In this document: positions 1-10,569 of the stretch, in pieces
Position numbering within the stretch: position 1 is the first letter of the stretch
Layout of the letters: the number at the start of each line of letters is the position of its first letter
Assembly: GCA_025201865.1 (NCBI GenBank)
Contig: MU603212.1
Span: 1-14,719 of the forward strand
From: Ramicandelaber brevisporus
Lineage: Eukaryota; Kickxellomycota; Ramicandelaberales; Ramicandelaberaceae
Direction of reading: 5' to 3'
Length of the DNA stretch: 14,719 bases
The notes under the pieces: model-generated
Seen by the model: only the letters and a program-made list of their open reading frames with translations
Databases searched by the model: none
What the model was told of the DNA's origin: nothing
Position numbers and translations under genes: made by a program

Positions 1-198
1 GCAGATTCCGCTGACAGCATACTGGGCGACAACGACGACAACGACAACGACAACGACAACGACAGCGGCGACAACAACAGCGAGTGGCTCGCTAGTCCGC
101 CAGCCGTCTCATCCAGCGTCGGCACCAAGATCACCATTCCGCGGCACATCAACCTGCGCATCCGCGATTCCGCCAAATATCAATTGCCATTGCACTAG
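1..198 (+). CDS. C-terminal fragment of an unidentified protein (5' end outside window)
   Basis: Frame 1 is open from the first base to a TAG at 196-198, giving the last 65 residues of a protein. The fragment starts with a low-complexity stretch of alternating Asp and Asn (about residues 10-27). It continues with a more ordinary segment containing WLASPP, then TKITIPRHINLRIRD, and ends KYQLPLH. The alternation of hydrophobic and basic residues in the last 25 positions looks like real protein. Frame 2 is also open here but reads as poly-Thr, frame 3 has early stops, and the reverse-strand frame I read across this stretch is broken by stops. The gene converges on the UPF0598 gene, with only 56 bases between the two stop codons. 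I do not recognise the family. The reading could also be the last exon of a spliced gene. Confidence 0.5.
   Translation, partial: ADSADSILGDNDDNDNDNDNDSGDNNSEWLASPPAVSSSVGTKITIPRHINLRIRDSAKYQLPLH
28..63 (+). repeat. GAC/AAC hexamer repeat coding for Asp-Asn
   Basis: The triplets GAC and AAC alternate almost perfectly over 12 codons, broken by one GAC-GAC pair. In the frame of the partial gene this encodes an acidic Asp/Asn tract. It is a simple repeat prone to length change. Confidence 0.8.
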
Positions 199-254
199 CT
201 CTCTACTCATCCGTTTACTCTTTCAAATTTGCTACAGTTCATTCATAAGTATAT

Positions 255-1064
255 TTAATGTATAAATTGCAAACTATAGTGTTTATCGCGATATATAAAC
301 TCACCCGTCTCCATATCCAGCGTTCGCGCCAAGTGTTGCTGTACGATATGTGCGCTCAACAGTGCTAGTTCACCGCCATTGTCATGTGATACTCTCCTTG
401 GATCAACAAACCTTGCTCTACCGTTACCCTCTCCGTTAAGTCGCTTAGGTGCTGCATGGAATACATATCCGGTCGATTTTGACGCACAAATCGACGTTGG
501 ATCGAAGGCCATCTTCATATTTCCTCCCCATTCCAACCAATCCTTGTCTTTATCTTCACCTGACTGAGATGTTGTCGCCGCTGCTGATGTTGCCGTATGC
601 AGTTCATGAAATACAATTGGTGTAACCTCCGGTGTCAAATAGTTGAGCTCGCCCATGCATGGACTCAAGTATGGATATCCGTCAGCGTATCGACCGGTGT
701 TGTTTGCGCGCAGTAGCCGAAAGAATGTGTTTCGGAACCGAATGTCCTTGTAGCATGTTGCAATGTTCTTTGGTTCCATGTCGCTCAGATACAAGCGGCC
801 GTGGTGATCGACAAAGTAAAAGTACTCGCGAGCACTGTCATTATCGAACGGAGCCGAGGTGGATGATGCATTTGGAGCTGATATCCGCGCAGGGAACGAA
901 TGAAAATGTCGCGGTAATTGCTGCAGCCTTCGTGCTGCGGTCGTCGCATTAATTGGTACCGCAGCAGCAACGGCAGTGGCAGTAGCAGCAGTAAAGCGCT
1001 TCCTCGCTGCGGCAGGCGATAGACTGCGGATGACCGAAGTTGCAGGCAGACAGAGCGCGTTCAT
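255..1064 (-). CDS. UPF0598 / DUF4505 family mitochondrial protein (human C8orf82-like)
   Basis: A 269-residue protein whose core, about residues 80-205, matches what I know of the UPF0598 family. It has EYFYFVDHHGRLYL at 80-93, an ATCYKD-type segment at 102-107, FFRLLRANNTGRY at 114-126, YPYLSPCMGELNYL at 130-143 and a WGG motif at 179-181. The family's molecular function is unknown; the human member is mitochondrial. The N-terminus supports import: residues 1-73 contain no acidic residue but many Arg, Ala, Ser and Thr, as in a cleavable presequence. The ATG at 1064 is the only start giving this leader; the next Met is residue 96. The start context is weak (T at -3). No intron is needed. Residues 157-175 are an Ala/Thr/Ser then Lys/Asp insert, probably a surface loop. 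The gene is divergent from GCN1. The family call is from memory of conserved motifs. Confidence 0.85.
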   Translation of the reverse strand: MNALCLPATSVIRSLSPAAARKRFTAATATAVAAAVPINATTAARRLQQLPRHFHSFPARISAPNASSTSAPFDNDSAREYFYFVDHHGRLYLSDMEPKNIATCYKDIRFRNTFFRLLRANNTGRYADGYPYLSPCMGELNYLTPEVTPIVFHELHTATSAAATTSQSGEDKDKDWLEWGGNMKMAFDPTSICASKSTGYVFHAAPKRLNGEGNGRARFVDPRRVSHDNGGELALLSAHIVQQHLARTLDMETGEFIYRDKHYSLQFIH

Positions 1065-1246
1065 CGAGTGTATGGGTGCGTGCGTGTGTGCGTGCGTGTC
1101 TATTATACACCGCGTTCTATTCTTTTTGATACAAAAGTGTTTCAGGTTATTGCTTGCTTGCTTGCTTGCCTGCGTGCTGTTTCTGCTTCTGCTTCTTGAG
1201 TCTGATCCTCATCTTCTTATTCAAAATTGATATAGATTGCCTTGTG
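1065..1246. promoter_or_regulatory. Divergent promoter between the UPF0598 gene and GCN1
   Basis: Only 182 bases separate the two opposed ATGs, so both promoters and both 5' leaders must lie here or reach into the genes. The left part is a GTGT/GTGC-rich stretch (about 1076-1099). A TATAATA-like element reads on the minus strand at 1101-1107, about 37 bases before the UPF0598 ATG. The right part, which would be the GCN1 leader, is pyrimidine-rich with TTGC and TTCTGC repeats. I see no CCAAT box and no convincing TATA box for GCN1. No element is experimentally supported. Confidence 0.6.
1150..1169 (+). repeat. (TTGC)5 tandem repeat in the GCN1 leader
   Basis: Five exact TTGC copies are followed by two TTCTGC units (about 1181-1193). 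The tract reads in frame with GCN1 as a Cys/Leu-rich stretch but lies upstream of the first in-frame ATG, so it is probably untranslated. Confidence 0.8.
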
Positions 1247-1731
1247 ATGAGAGTTGATCTAACGCTGCCGTGGCCGCAGTTTCTGCGTGATCACGTCGTG
1301 CCGCAGCTGACCGTGTCGAGCACAAACGCGCGCGTTGCTCTCATGAACGACGCTCTCCTCGCCAAGATCAGCGCCAGCTCTTCAAACCCTGCCTCCGATG
1401 CCACTGCTGCCGCCAGTGCTGCATCTGACGTATCTGCGGAGACTGGCATACCAGCAAAGCTTGTTCAGCCTTTGATTTCCTTGCTTGTTCGTCAAGTTTG
1501 CCCGCGCTACACTGACCGCAAGAGCAAGAGCGCCGTTTTTGGTGTCATTGAGGCCCTCTTTGCTGCTCAGCCCGAGGCCACCGCCAGTGCGCTGTCGACC
1601 GCATTGAACAATGCAAGTGATCCGATTGTCAATGCGCCAAGTGCTGTTGCACAGTCTGTGCGCATCGCTCATTTGCTCTGGGCTAATTTGGCGCTGCGCC
1701 TTGTGATGCGCCATAACAATGCTACCGGCAG

Positions 1732-1774
<43 letters not shown>

Positions 1775-4700
1775 GTGATTGCCGAATCTGTGTGGAATAG
1801 CCTTGTGTCGACTCAGGCGCGTCTCTTGTATGCTGCCGTTGATATCAGTGTTACTGCCAACGGTGCTGAAGCAGTATCTGCCGCCGGTAAATCAGTTCTG
1901 AAAGATGTGTGGAGAACTATTCGTGAAGCCGCTAGTCCGGCCGACAAGGAGCGTTATCTGCAGTATCTGTCCAGCGATTCCAGTGCGACTATCCTCGGCG
2001 CGCGAGGCTCTGTTCTGCTTGGTCAAGCGATCGGCGTTGTATTCCGTGCCCGTGATGTCGATGGCACTGCTCTTATTACTTCTCGCAAGACTGCACTGCT
2101 GGACTATTTGGCCAAGCATGTACTGGCTGCAAAGACTTCTACTCCAACCGCCGCTGTGGCGTCATTTGCTGATTTCTTCCAATATGCATCGTCGCCAATC
2201 ACTGAGGCCGATGTTCGTTCAGTTTTGGTTCCCGCGTTGGAGCGAATGGTGCTGAGATCACCTGAGACTGCTCTTGTGCGTGTTCGTGCATTGCTGTGCA
2301 TCCTGCCATTCAACCCAGCTGCTCTGTTCCGTGAGAAGTTTGCCGCTGCTGCTGTTGAGAACATCAAATCTACCAATGCCATCGTATCCACCGAGGCTGC
2401 TGACACTCTGCGCACTGTTCTGGCGCGCATTCTTGCTCTGTACAAGCCCGACTCTGACAAGGATGCCAAGGCCATCAGCGAAATTGTGTCTGCCTGCATC
2501 GCTGCTCCTGTTACTGGCGGTCGTGTGCCAAACTGGGAACACCGCGTTGTCATCTACAAGATTCTCAGCGGCGTTTATCAGAGTGCCACCGATGTCTGCG
2601 AGCCACTCTCTGTTGCCATTGTCGAGTTTGTTGTGGCACAGCATGATCGCGAAGCCAACGAAACTGCTCAGCTTGCTCTCATTGCAACCGCTGCTGTTCA
2701 TCTTGCTCGCCTGACTACTGCCCCTGCTGTATTGTCGAAGATTACTGCGCTCGTTGAGAAGGTTGCCAAGGCTGAAAAAGCCTTGCCGCGTCGTGCCTGG
2801 ACTCTGGCAATCGCTGAGACGCTGTGGTCCGTCTCAAAGAGCAGCGAGGGTGGTCTGGCACCTAGCCCCGTCGCAAAGCAGTTGGTCTCTGGCATTGCTC
2901 CATCTCTGGTTAAGCAGACTCTGGCTCGCATTGCCAAGCAAGGCGCTCTTGCTTACGCCGGCGGTCCTGCTGAAATGTATGCATTGGTTGCCATCTCTGA
3001 GCTCGCCATTGCCTCCGGTGACTCCTCTGTTCGCGACTCGCTGGCTGCCGCTGGCTATCCTGCTGCTATGTTTGCTGGTACTGGCTCCAAGGCTGGATTC
3101 ATGGCCAATGACAAGGTGCACCACAAGGCTCTTGCTTCCTCTGAAGATTCGCTGTGGGCCGTTCGTGCCATTGAGCTGACGCTGCTCTCTTCCTCCACTG
3201 AGCTTTCTGCCGAGGTGCGTGCGCTGCTGATGGCTTCACTTGCCTCGTTCGTGTTTACTCACGGCCATAATGTGCGTGGCATCAATGAGTCTCTTGCTCG
3301 TCTCAGTTCCGGTGCATCTGGCTTCAATGCTGAACTGATCAATGCCCTGTTAGCTGAGCTTCGCAAATTGTATCCTGATGCTGCTCGCGATGGTCGTCCA
3401 GTCACTGTTCGTGGTGGTATTGCCGACTCTGACGCTATTTCTCATGACATTCTCGGTTCACATCTCCTTCAGTTTGGTGAGGCCACTCTGCGCTCGATGC
3501 GTGCTCATATTGACACCCTCTTTGATGCTGTCCGTGCTGTGATTCTGGCCATCTTGTCAAACAAGGAGGCAGTTGAATCTGCTCTTATGCAGAGCGCACT
3601 GTTGCTTCATCACCCTGTTGTTATTGCAGCCAACACCCAGAGCAACAACACCTGGATCTCAATGGTTCAGCAGACTGCCAAGCTTGACCCCGAGGCTTTC
3701 ATTGCTGCGCACTTTGATGGGATTCTGGCACTGGCTGCTGAGTATATTCATGGCGAAAAGGCATCGGCTGACTCTGATGATTTGGCCAAGGCTGCGCTTG
3801 CATTGCTATCGACCAGCGTGCTTGTTGGCGGTGAAGATGCTGCTGGCAAGGCTCTCAAGGCGCTTGCTCTGCCGCAGTTGAGCGGTGCAACCAACTCTTC
3901 TCTTGCTGAGCCAATCACTGTGCTCGATGTTGCCATCTGGCGTCACGTTCCTCGTCCTGAGGGTGCCACTTATCCCGCCGAGCCACTGGTTGAAGCTGGC
4001 AAGGGCAGAAATTACACTGTCAACACCAATGTGCCAGCTGAGACTGAGATTCAGCGCTGGAGCAGTGAGTCCCGTCAGCGCGCTTTAGCTCGCCAGAAGG
4101 CTTCTGCTGCCTCTTCTGCTCCTGCTCGTGGAGGCTCTCGTCCGCCTGCTCCAACTGCCCCAACTGCCGCCGCCAAGGCTGAACAGCTTGCTATCGAGAC
4201 TCAGCTCACTAAGGAAGCTGCCATTCGTGAGCGTGTATCTTCTGCTACCAAGTCTTTGAGAGCCTCTCTCGCTGTCATCCAAGCTGTTGCTCAAGGCTCT
4301 CCAGAAGCTATTGGATCCCACATGGACGCTGTTGTGCGTGCATTATTTGACTCCTCCAGTGCACTCCGTTGGGACTCGGCCAAGTTCCTTGTTGGTTCCC
4401 AGCCACTGAAGCTTCTACTTGCTCTTGGCCAGGCTGCAGCTACTGAGCCACACATTGATATTAGCCCACACACTGGAGGCGGTCGTGGCCGCACTGGTCC
4501 TCGTGCATTGGCTGAGGGACTGATTGAGCCAGTTGCGCTGGCCACTCTTCGCAGCATTGGACGCCGTGACCTTGTTGCCGTTGATCAAGTTGGAGAGTCT
4601 CTTGAATCAGTATTGTCTCGACTGCTGTTCCGCTTGCGAGTTGCGTCAACCAGCCAGCCATTCAGTGCACCTGCTCTCTCGTTCATTATGCCAATGTTAT

Positions 4701-7700
4701 CCGAAATTGCACAAAAGAAGGGTTTCCAGGAAAACAAGGCTGCCACTGCAATGAACGCCAAGTTACGCTCTCGGTTTGCAGATGAAGAGCAAGAGGATGA
4801 ACTGGAAGGTGAATATGCCCGATTGAACAGCCGTGCTGAGCAACTGATGATTGCAACTCAAATTCTTGCAGGCCATGCTTCGCATGTTGAGAGCACCCAC
4901 TACCCACGTGCTTCGTTGCTTGACTCGTTGCTCAGATTGATGCAAGAGCACATTCGATACCGCAAATCGGCTGAGGATGCAATCACTAAATTTGGTTCAG
5001 TGGCTGGTTCGTCGATTAGTGCTGAAGAACGCAACTTGTTGATTGGAGGACTGTTATCGCACGATGCATTTGTTAGAGGACAGTGTCTGTCAGCACTTGA
5101 CTACGTTGATTTAACTGATGAAGGATGCATTCCTCAAGTGTTTATTGCAATTCACGATGAGGATTCTGACAACTCAACTCTTGCAATGAATCTGTGGTCA
5201 GACAATCAGATGCAGCTTCCCACTGGCAACGATGCTTATCCTAAGCTGCTTCGTCCATTCTTGGCTCACTCTGTGCCCGATGTGCGTCGTGCCGCTGCTG
5301 CTTCGTTGGCGACTGCGCTTGCTCCAAATCCCTCATCTGGTCACTCGTTGGTTGAAATGTTGATTGAGTACTATTCTGAATTGATTAAGCCAATTGTGCC
5401 GCGTGTCAATGAACTGGGAATTGCAATCATTGATACGACTGAGCGACGTGATCCAGCCGAAGCTCGCTCTGCCATTGCTCTTGCACTGCTGAAGTGCTCT
5501 CCTCACTTTGCAGACAATGTTCTGCCTCAGCTGTTCAAATTCTTTGCAGAGTCTGATGCACTGGGTGATCCCGATGCCAATGTCCGCTCTACGATGCTGG
5601 AAGCCAGCGTGGCTATTGTGAATGACCACGGCTCAGTTGCCATTTCATCTGGATTGCCAGTGTTTGAGCGTGTTTTGGGCAAAGACTCGGTTCAGGCAAA
5701 CAGTGCAGCCAATGTAGACAGCGAGGATGCAAGCGTATTGGTTCAAGATCGTAAACGACGTGCATTGGTTATTTTGCTTGGAACAGTGGCAAGTCATTTG
5801 CAGTCGAGCGACGCGAGAGTTTCCGCAGCAGTTGAGAGATTGTTGGATGCACTGAACATTCCATCGGAAGAAGTGCAAGTGGCGGTTGCATCATGCTTGC
5901 CTTCATTAGCCAAATCAATGAATGGAAACAAAGTCAACAAATTAATGACAGCATTGATTGAGCAGCTGCAAAAGAATGGATCGTCATTTGCAAGCAGACG
6001 TGGTGCAGCATATGGAATAGCCGGCATTGTTAAAGGACGTGGATTGATTGTGTTTAAGGAATGCAACTTATTGAATGTGCTGATCAATGCAGCTGAGGAC
6101 AGAAAGAATGCAGATGCCAGAGAAGGTGCATTCTTCGCAGTGGAGACACTGTCTACTCAGTTGGGTAGACTGTTTGAGCCGTATATGATTAAGCTGCTTC
6201 CATACCTGTTAACTGCTCTTGGTGATAACATTGAGTATGTCAGAACTGCTGCTTCAACTGCTGCTGATTCCATCATGAGCCAAATTAGTGGATTGGGTGT
6301 AAAGTTGATGATGCCAATTATTCTCAGCGGCCTCTCTGACAGTCAACAGTGGAGAACCAAGAAGGGCTCGGTTGAGCTTTTGGGTGCAATGGCTCAGTGT
6401 GCTCCACGTCAATTGGCCACTTCTCTTCCAACAATTGTTCCTCGCCTGGTTGAGGTGTTGGCTGATTCACACATGGTTGTTAGAGATTCTGCACGCACCT
6501 CGCTGGGTAGAATTGGCAGTGTTATCCACAATCCGGAAATTCAACTTTTGGTTCCCAAGTTGTTATCAGCACTGCATGATCCAGCCAACAGCACATCGGT
6601 TGCACTCAAGTCACTTATGGGAACTTCGTTTGTGCATTACGTTGATGCGCCATCTCTTGCCTTGGTTGTTCCCATTATCTCCCGTGGTTTGAGAGATCGT
6701 TCTGCTGAGTGCAAGCGCCATGCTGCCCACATTGTTGGCGGTATGACTGCTTTGACTGATGCTGCTGATTTGGGTCCTTACCTCGATCAACTCTTGCCAC
6801 TGCTGAGAAATGTACTTGGCGATCCGGTTCACGCCACTCGTAGAACAGCTGCTAAGGCACTGGGTGCACTGGTTGAGCAGCTGGGCGAGGGAACTGTTCC
6901 AACGCTCATTTCTGAATTGCTGCTGACTCTCAAGGGCAATGATATCACTGGCGTTGATCGACTGGGTGCTGCTCAAGGTCTTTCGGAGGTGTTGGCTGGA
7001 TTGGGTGTTCAGCGGTTGGAGTCACTCTTGCCACAGGTGCTGGATGGATGCACGCGCTCTAGCAGACCAGCGGTTCGTGAAGGATTCTCTACTCTGCTGG
7101 TATTCTTGCCTGAGACATTTGGAGAGTTGTTCCTGCCGTATTTGGGCCATGTTGTGCCAGTTGTATTGCATGCATTGGCAGACGATGTTGAGAGAGTTAG
7201 AGAGGCTGCGATTAATGCTGGAAGACAGATTGTTAACCAGTATTCCTCCACTCCTTCCTCTGTCGATCTGCTGCTGCCTCATTTGGAATCTGGAATATTG
7301 AATGATGTTTCTAGAATTAGAGCATCGTCCGTTGAGTTGACTGGAACTCTTCTTATCAAGATTTCAAAGGTTGGTTTCGCCAAGCTGACCAATGCTGATA
7401 AGAGCACATCCGACAACTCTGACAACGATGATGATGATGAATTCAACTCTGATAACGAAGACGATGGCAGCGATGAAGATGATGACGGAGAAGGTGTGGA
7501 TGTGGCTGGAGATGACACTGAGGATGAATTGACCAAGGCTGCAGCTGAAATGTTTGCAGTCCATGATGGTCCTCGCCGTGGTTTGATTGCTGCAATTGGT
7601 CCAGAGCGCACTTCATCTGTCTTGGCTGCGTTGTTCCTGGCACGCAATGACCCAGTTGCATCAGTTAGACAGGCTTCTCACATGGTTTGGAAGAGTATGG

Positions 7701-10450
7701 TTTCGAACACTCCTCGCACTGTTCGTGAAATTATGCCTGACATCATTCGCCACATTCTATCTCTTCTGCCCCACTCTTCTGTTGATCGCCGCACTGTTGC
7801 TGCTCGCACTCTGGGTGACATCATCCGTAAGCTTGGTGCATCTGTTGCATCGCAGATTGTTCCAATCCTGGCACGTAGCATGGAGACTGGCAATGCTGCA
7901 ACTCGCCAGGGTGTTTGTCTCGGTGTCACTGAGATTGTGCGCACTGCCAATTTGGAAAGTGCAGGCAGCGGCTTTGCTGCTGAAACCAGCACTGGCTCTG
8001 CCTCGCGTAATCCAGATGAGATGTCATTCGAGCAGAATGTTGTCGACCTTGTTCGCAAGGGTCTTGGTGATTCTGCAGTTGAGGTTCGTGCTGCTGCTGC
8101 TGCCGCCTTTGATGCTGTTCTTGCTGAATTTGGCCAGCATGTCATTGATGACATTGTTCCATCTCTGCTCGAAAAGCTGCGCTCTCCAGACGCCACTTCC
8201 ACTGACCGTGAGACTGCATTGATGGCTCTTCGTGAAATCATGACATTGCGTGCAGGCGTTGTGTTCCCAGTATTGATGCCTACTCTCCTTGCCATGCCAA
8301 TCACCGAGTTCCACGCTCGCTGCCTTGGCTCATTGGTTGCTGTTGTCCCACCATCTGCTGCTTGGACTCGCCGTCTTGGTGCAGTGTTGGCCGCATTGAT
8401 CGACTCGCTGCACCAGCCAGAGCTTCCAGAGACCGAAGAGGCTGTTCGCGAGGCAATCAAGGCTGCAATTGCCAGCATCTTGTCCACCGAAGACACTGAG
8501 GCTAACAGCAGTGCCGGTGGCGATGGAGTTCACACTCTTATGAGCATTTTGTTGCAGAAGATTCGTGACACTGAGCCGCGCGTTGTTGCCGATACTCTCA
8601 ATGTCCTCGCTGGCACCTATACTGCTGCCATCGAAGCTGGAGTCACTGCCGACTCGTCCTCTGCCGGAGAAGCTCTTACTCGGTACATCTTTGATTGGAT
8701 GCGTGTTCTTTGCACTGAGCTTGGTAGCATTCATCCGTCTGTCCGCGCTACGTCCTTTGCTGCCCTGGACTCGCTCGTCAAGTGGTTGCCAAAGAACAAC
8801 ATTCAGCAGTATGCCAACCCACTGTATATGCACTTGTCGACTGCCTGCGAGTCTCTTCCATCAAAGACTTCTCCACTGCTTGGACTTGGATTGCCAAAGG
8901 CGCTGACTCCATTTGTCCTTGTGTTTGTTACTGCGTTGACATCTGCAGGCACTGGCAATGACACCAAGGAGAGCGCTGCACTTGGTCTCGGCCTGGTTGT
9001 TCGCCACACTCCTCAGCAGTTTGTATCCAATGATGGATCTGAGGTCAAGCCAGCTGCTCCAGCTCCAGCTGCAGCTGATTCTCCTCTTCGTCCGTTTATT
9101 GCTCAATTGGCCGGTGCATTGATCCGTGTTGTTGGTGACCGTAGCCCACCGAATGTGAAGACGGCTGTGCTGAGCACATTGGTTGAATTATTGACATCTG
9201 CTCCATCTCTTCTCAAGGCATTCATGCCCCAGCTGCAGCGTACTTTTGCTCGCGCAATGACTGAGCCATCAAAGACTGTTCGTGCCCAGGCTGAGCGTGG
9301 TATTATGCGCGTAATTGCCCATGTCCCACGTGTTGAGCCAATTGTCGTGGAATTAGTCTCTGGTATCAAGACTGGTGGTGCTGCCGCTGCCGCCACTGCT
9401 GTTCCTGGCGCTGCTCCATCTGCTGCCGTTTCTACTGACTCGGGTGTATCTGCAGCATCCGTTCCAGCTGGTGTTCGTGAGTCGTTTGCTCGTGCATTGT
9501 CCCCTGCTCTCCGCCGTGGCGCTGAAATCGGATTGGGCGATGTTGCTCGTAAGGCTGCTGAGAAGGTTGTGATTGAAGTCTTTGCCGCTGCTGCCTTTAC
9601 TGCTGGCGGCGCTGCCAGCGATCAGCAGCTGAAGGCGGCTGCCCAGTTCGGCAATGTAACCACTGAGCTCGTCGCTGAATGCGGTGCTGCTTTCGCGGAG
9701 CTTATTGCACTGGTTGCTCGCGGTTCTCCTGCCGATGCTGCCCAGATGATGCGTCAGCCTGTTCTCTTTGGCTCCTCTGCAAGCGAGGGTGTTGACGAAA
9801 TCTTGGCTGCTGTCCCAACCATGGGTGCTCTGCTTGGCGCCTCCGAGACTCTGCGCTGCTTGTTCAAAGACTACCCCGAGCTTATTTCTGCGACTTTAGG
9901 CGTGGATGTCGCTGACCGTGCTGTTCAAGTCATTGCTGCAGCCACCACCGTGTCTGCCACTTCTCCTCCGTCTGCCTTGGCCTCCGTTGCCGCCGCTCAG
10001 TACGCTCTTGCTCGCGGCACTCTTTCTGCCGAGTCCAACTCTATCCTGCTGAAGGCACTGATTGCCGCCACCCTCCCGGCTTGCCCGTCTGTGGACACTC
10101 GTGCTGCTGCCTTTATCACTCTGGCTCGTCTCGCCAAGCATGCCCACTCAAAGGTATTTGGCACCTCTGATATGCAGGCTGTGGCTGCTGCAGTCTCTGC
10201 GGGTATGGAGTCTACGCAGGACCGTGTCATTCCTGTCAAGCTTGCTGCCGAGCGTGCTTTGCTTCACACTCTCAAGCTGACTGTGGACGACTCATTCTAT
10301 CAGGCATTTATTTCCGATGCGGCAGCGGCCAGCGTAGTTGAGGCTCTCAAGGTTTATCATCGCCGTATCTTGAACCGCTTGGCGACCGCATATCGTGAGA
10401 ACGCATCCATGGACACTGATGCTGTGTCTGACGAGGAAGACGACCTCTAA
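1247..10450 (+). CDS. GCN1: Gcn1, ribosome-bound activator of the eIF2-alpha kinase Gcn2
   Basis: One frame of 3067 residues, a giant HEAT-repeat protein. Gcn1, with Gcn20, binds ribosomes (including stalled or collided ones) and passes the uncharged-tRNA signal to Gcn2, which phosphorylates eIF2-alpha. Diagnostic motifs: RRGAAYGIAGIVKGRG at 1584-1599, WRTKKGSVELLGAMAQCAP from 1702 and DAPSLALVVPI from 1800, all in the eEF3-like core. GVDRLGAAQGLSEVLAGLG starts at 1902. SNTPRTVREIMP (2153-2164), RRTVAARTLGDIIRKLG (2181-2197) and RQGVCLGVTEIVR (2220-2232) lie in the region equivalent to the Gcn2 RWD-binding domain. Additions are an Ala tract at 163-174, a Pro/Ala linker near 955-975, an Asp/Glu tract at 2051-2094 and an SDEEDDL tail. 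Yeast and human Gcn1 are about 2670 aa, so this one is about 400 longer. The start is the ATG at 1247 (G at -3); the upstream in-frame stretch begins with TTG, has no ATG and reads as Cys/Leu repeats. No intron is apparent. Confidence 0.97.
1733..1768 (+). repeat. (GCT)12 microsatellite inside GCN1, poly-Ala
   Basis: Twelve identical GCT codons encode Ala163-Ala174, just before TVVIAESVW. The purity of the repeat suggests recent slippage rather than conserved coding. It lies in the N-terminal HEAT region, away from the conserved core, so length variation is probably tolerated. Confidence 0.9.
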
Positions 10451-10569
10451 GTGACTTTTTAAGTTCCATTTACATTATCTTCAAACAGTAACCATTATTA
10501 TTTACTAAAACATTAAAGAAAGGGTTAAGAGGCTTAGGAGACGGGGAAAGGATCAAGGAATTAAAGGAC
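10451..10569. other. Shared 3' region between convergent GCN1 and the Gln/Pro-rich gene
   Basis: The two stop codons face each other across 119 AT-rich bases. On the + strand there is an ATTAAA hexamer at about 10512-10517, a plausible poly(A) signal for GCN1. On the minus strand a TAAATAATAATGG stretch could serve the other gene. The 3' ends of the two transcripts probably overlap. Confidence 0.5.

Noticed and set aside
7420-7500. GAT-rich low-complexity stretch as a possible non-coding insertion or intron in GCN1
   Set aside because: It stays in frame, has no donor or acceptor at its edges, and sits at a known variable inter-domain position.
7678-8496. 272-codon minus-strand frame inside GCN1
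   Set aside because: It is a shadow of the conserved Gcn2-binding region of GCN1; the Arg/Ser/Ala-rich translation follows from the coding bias of the other strand.
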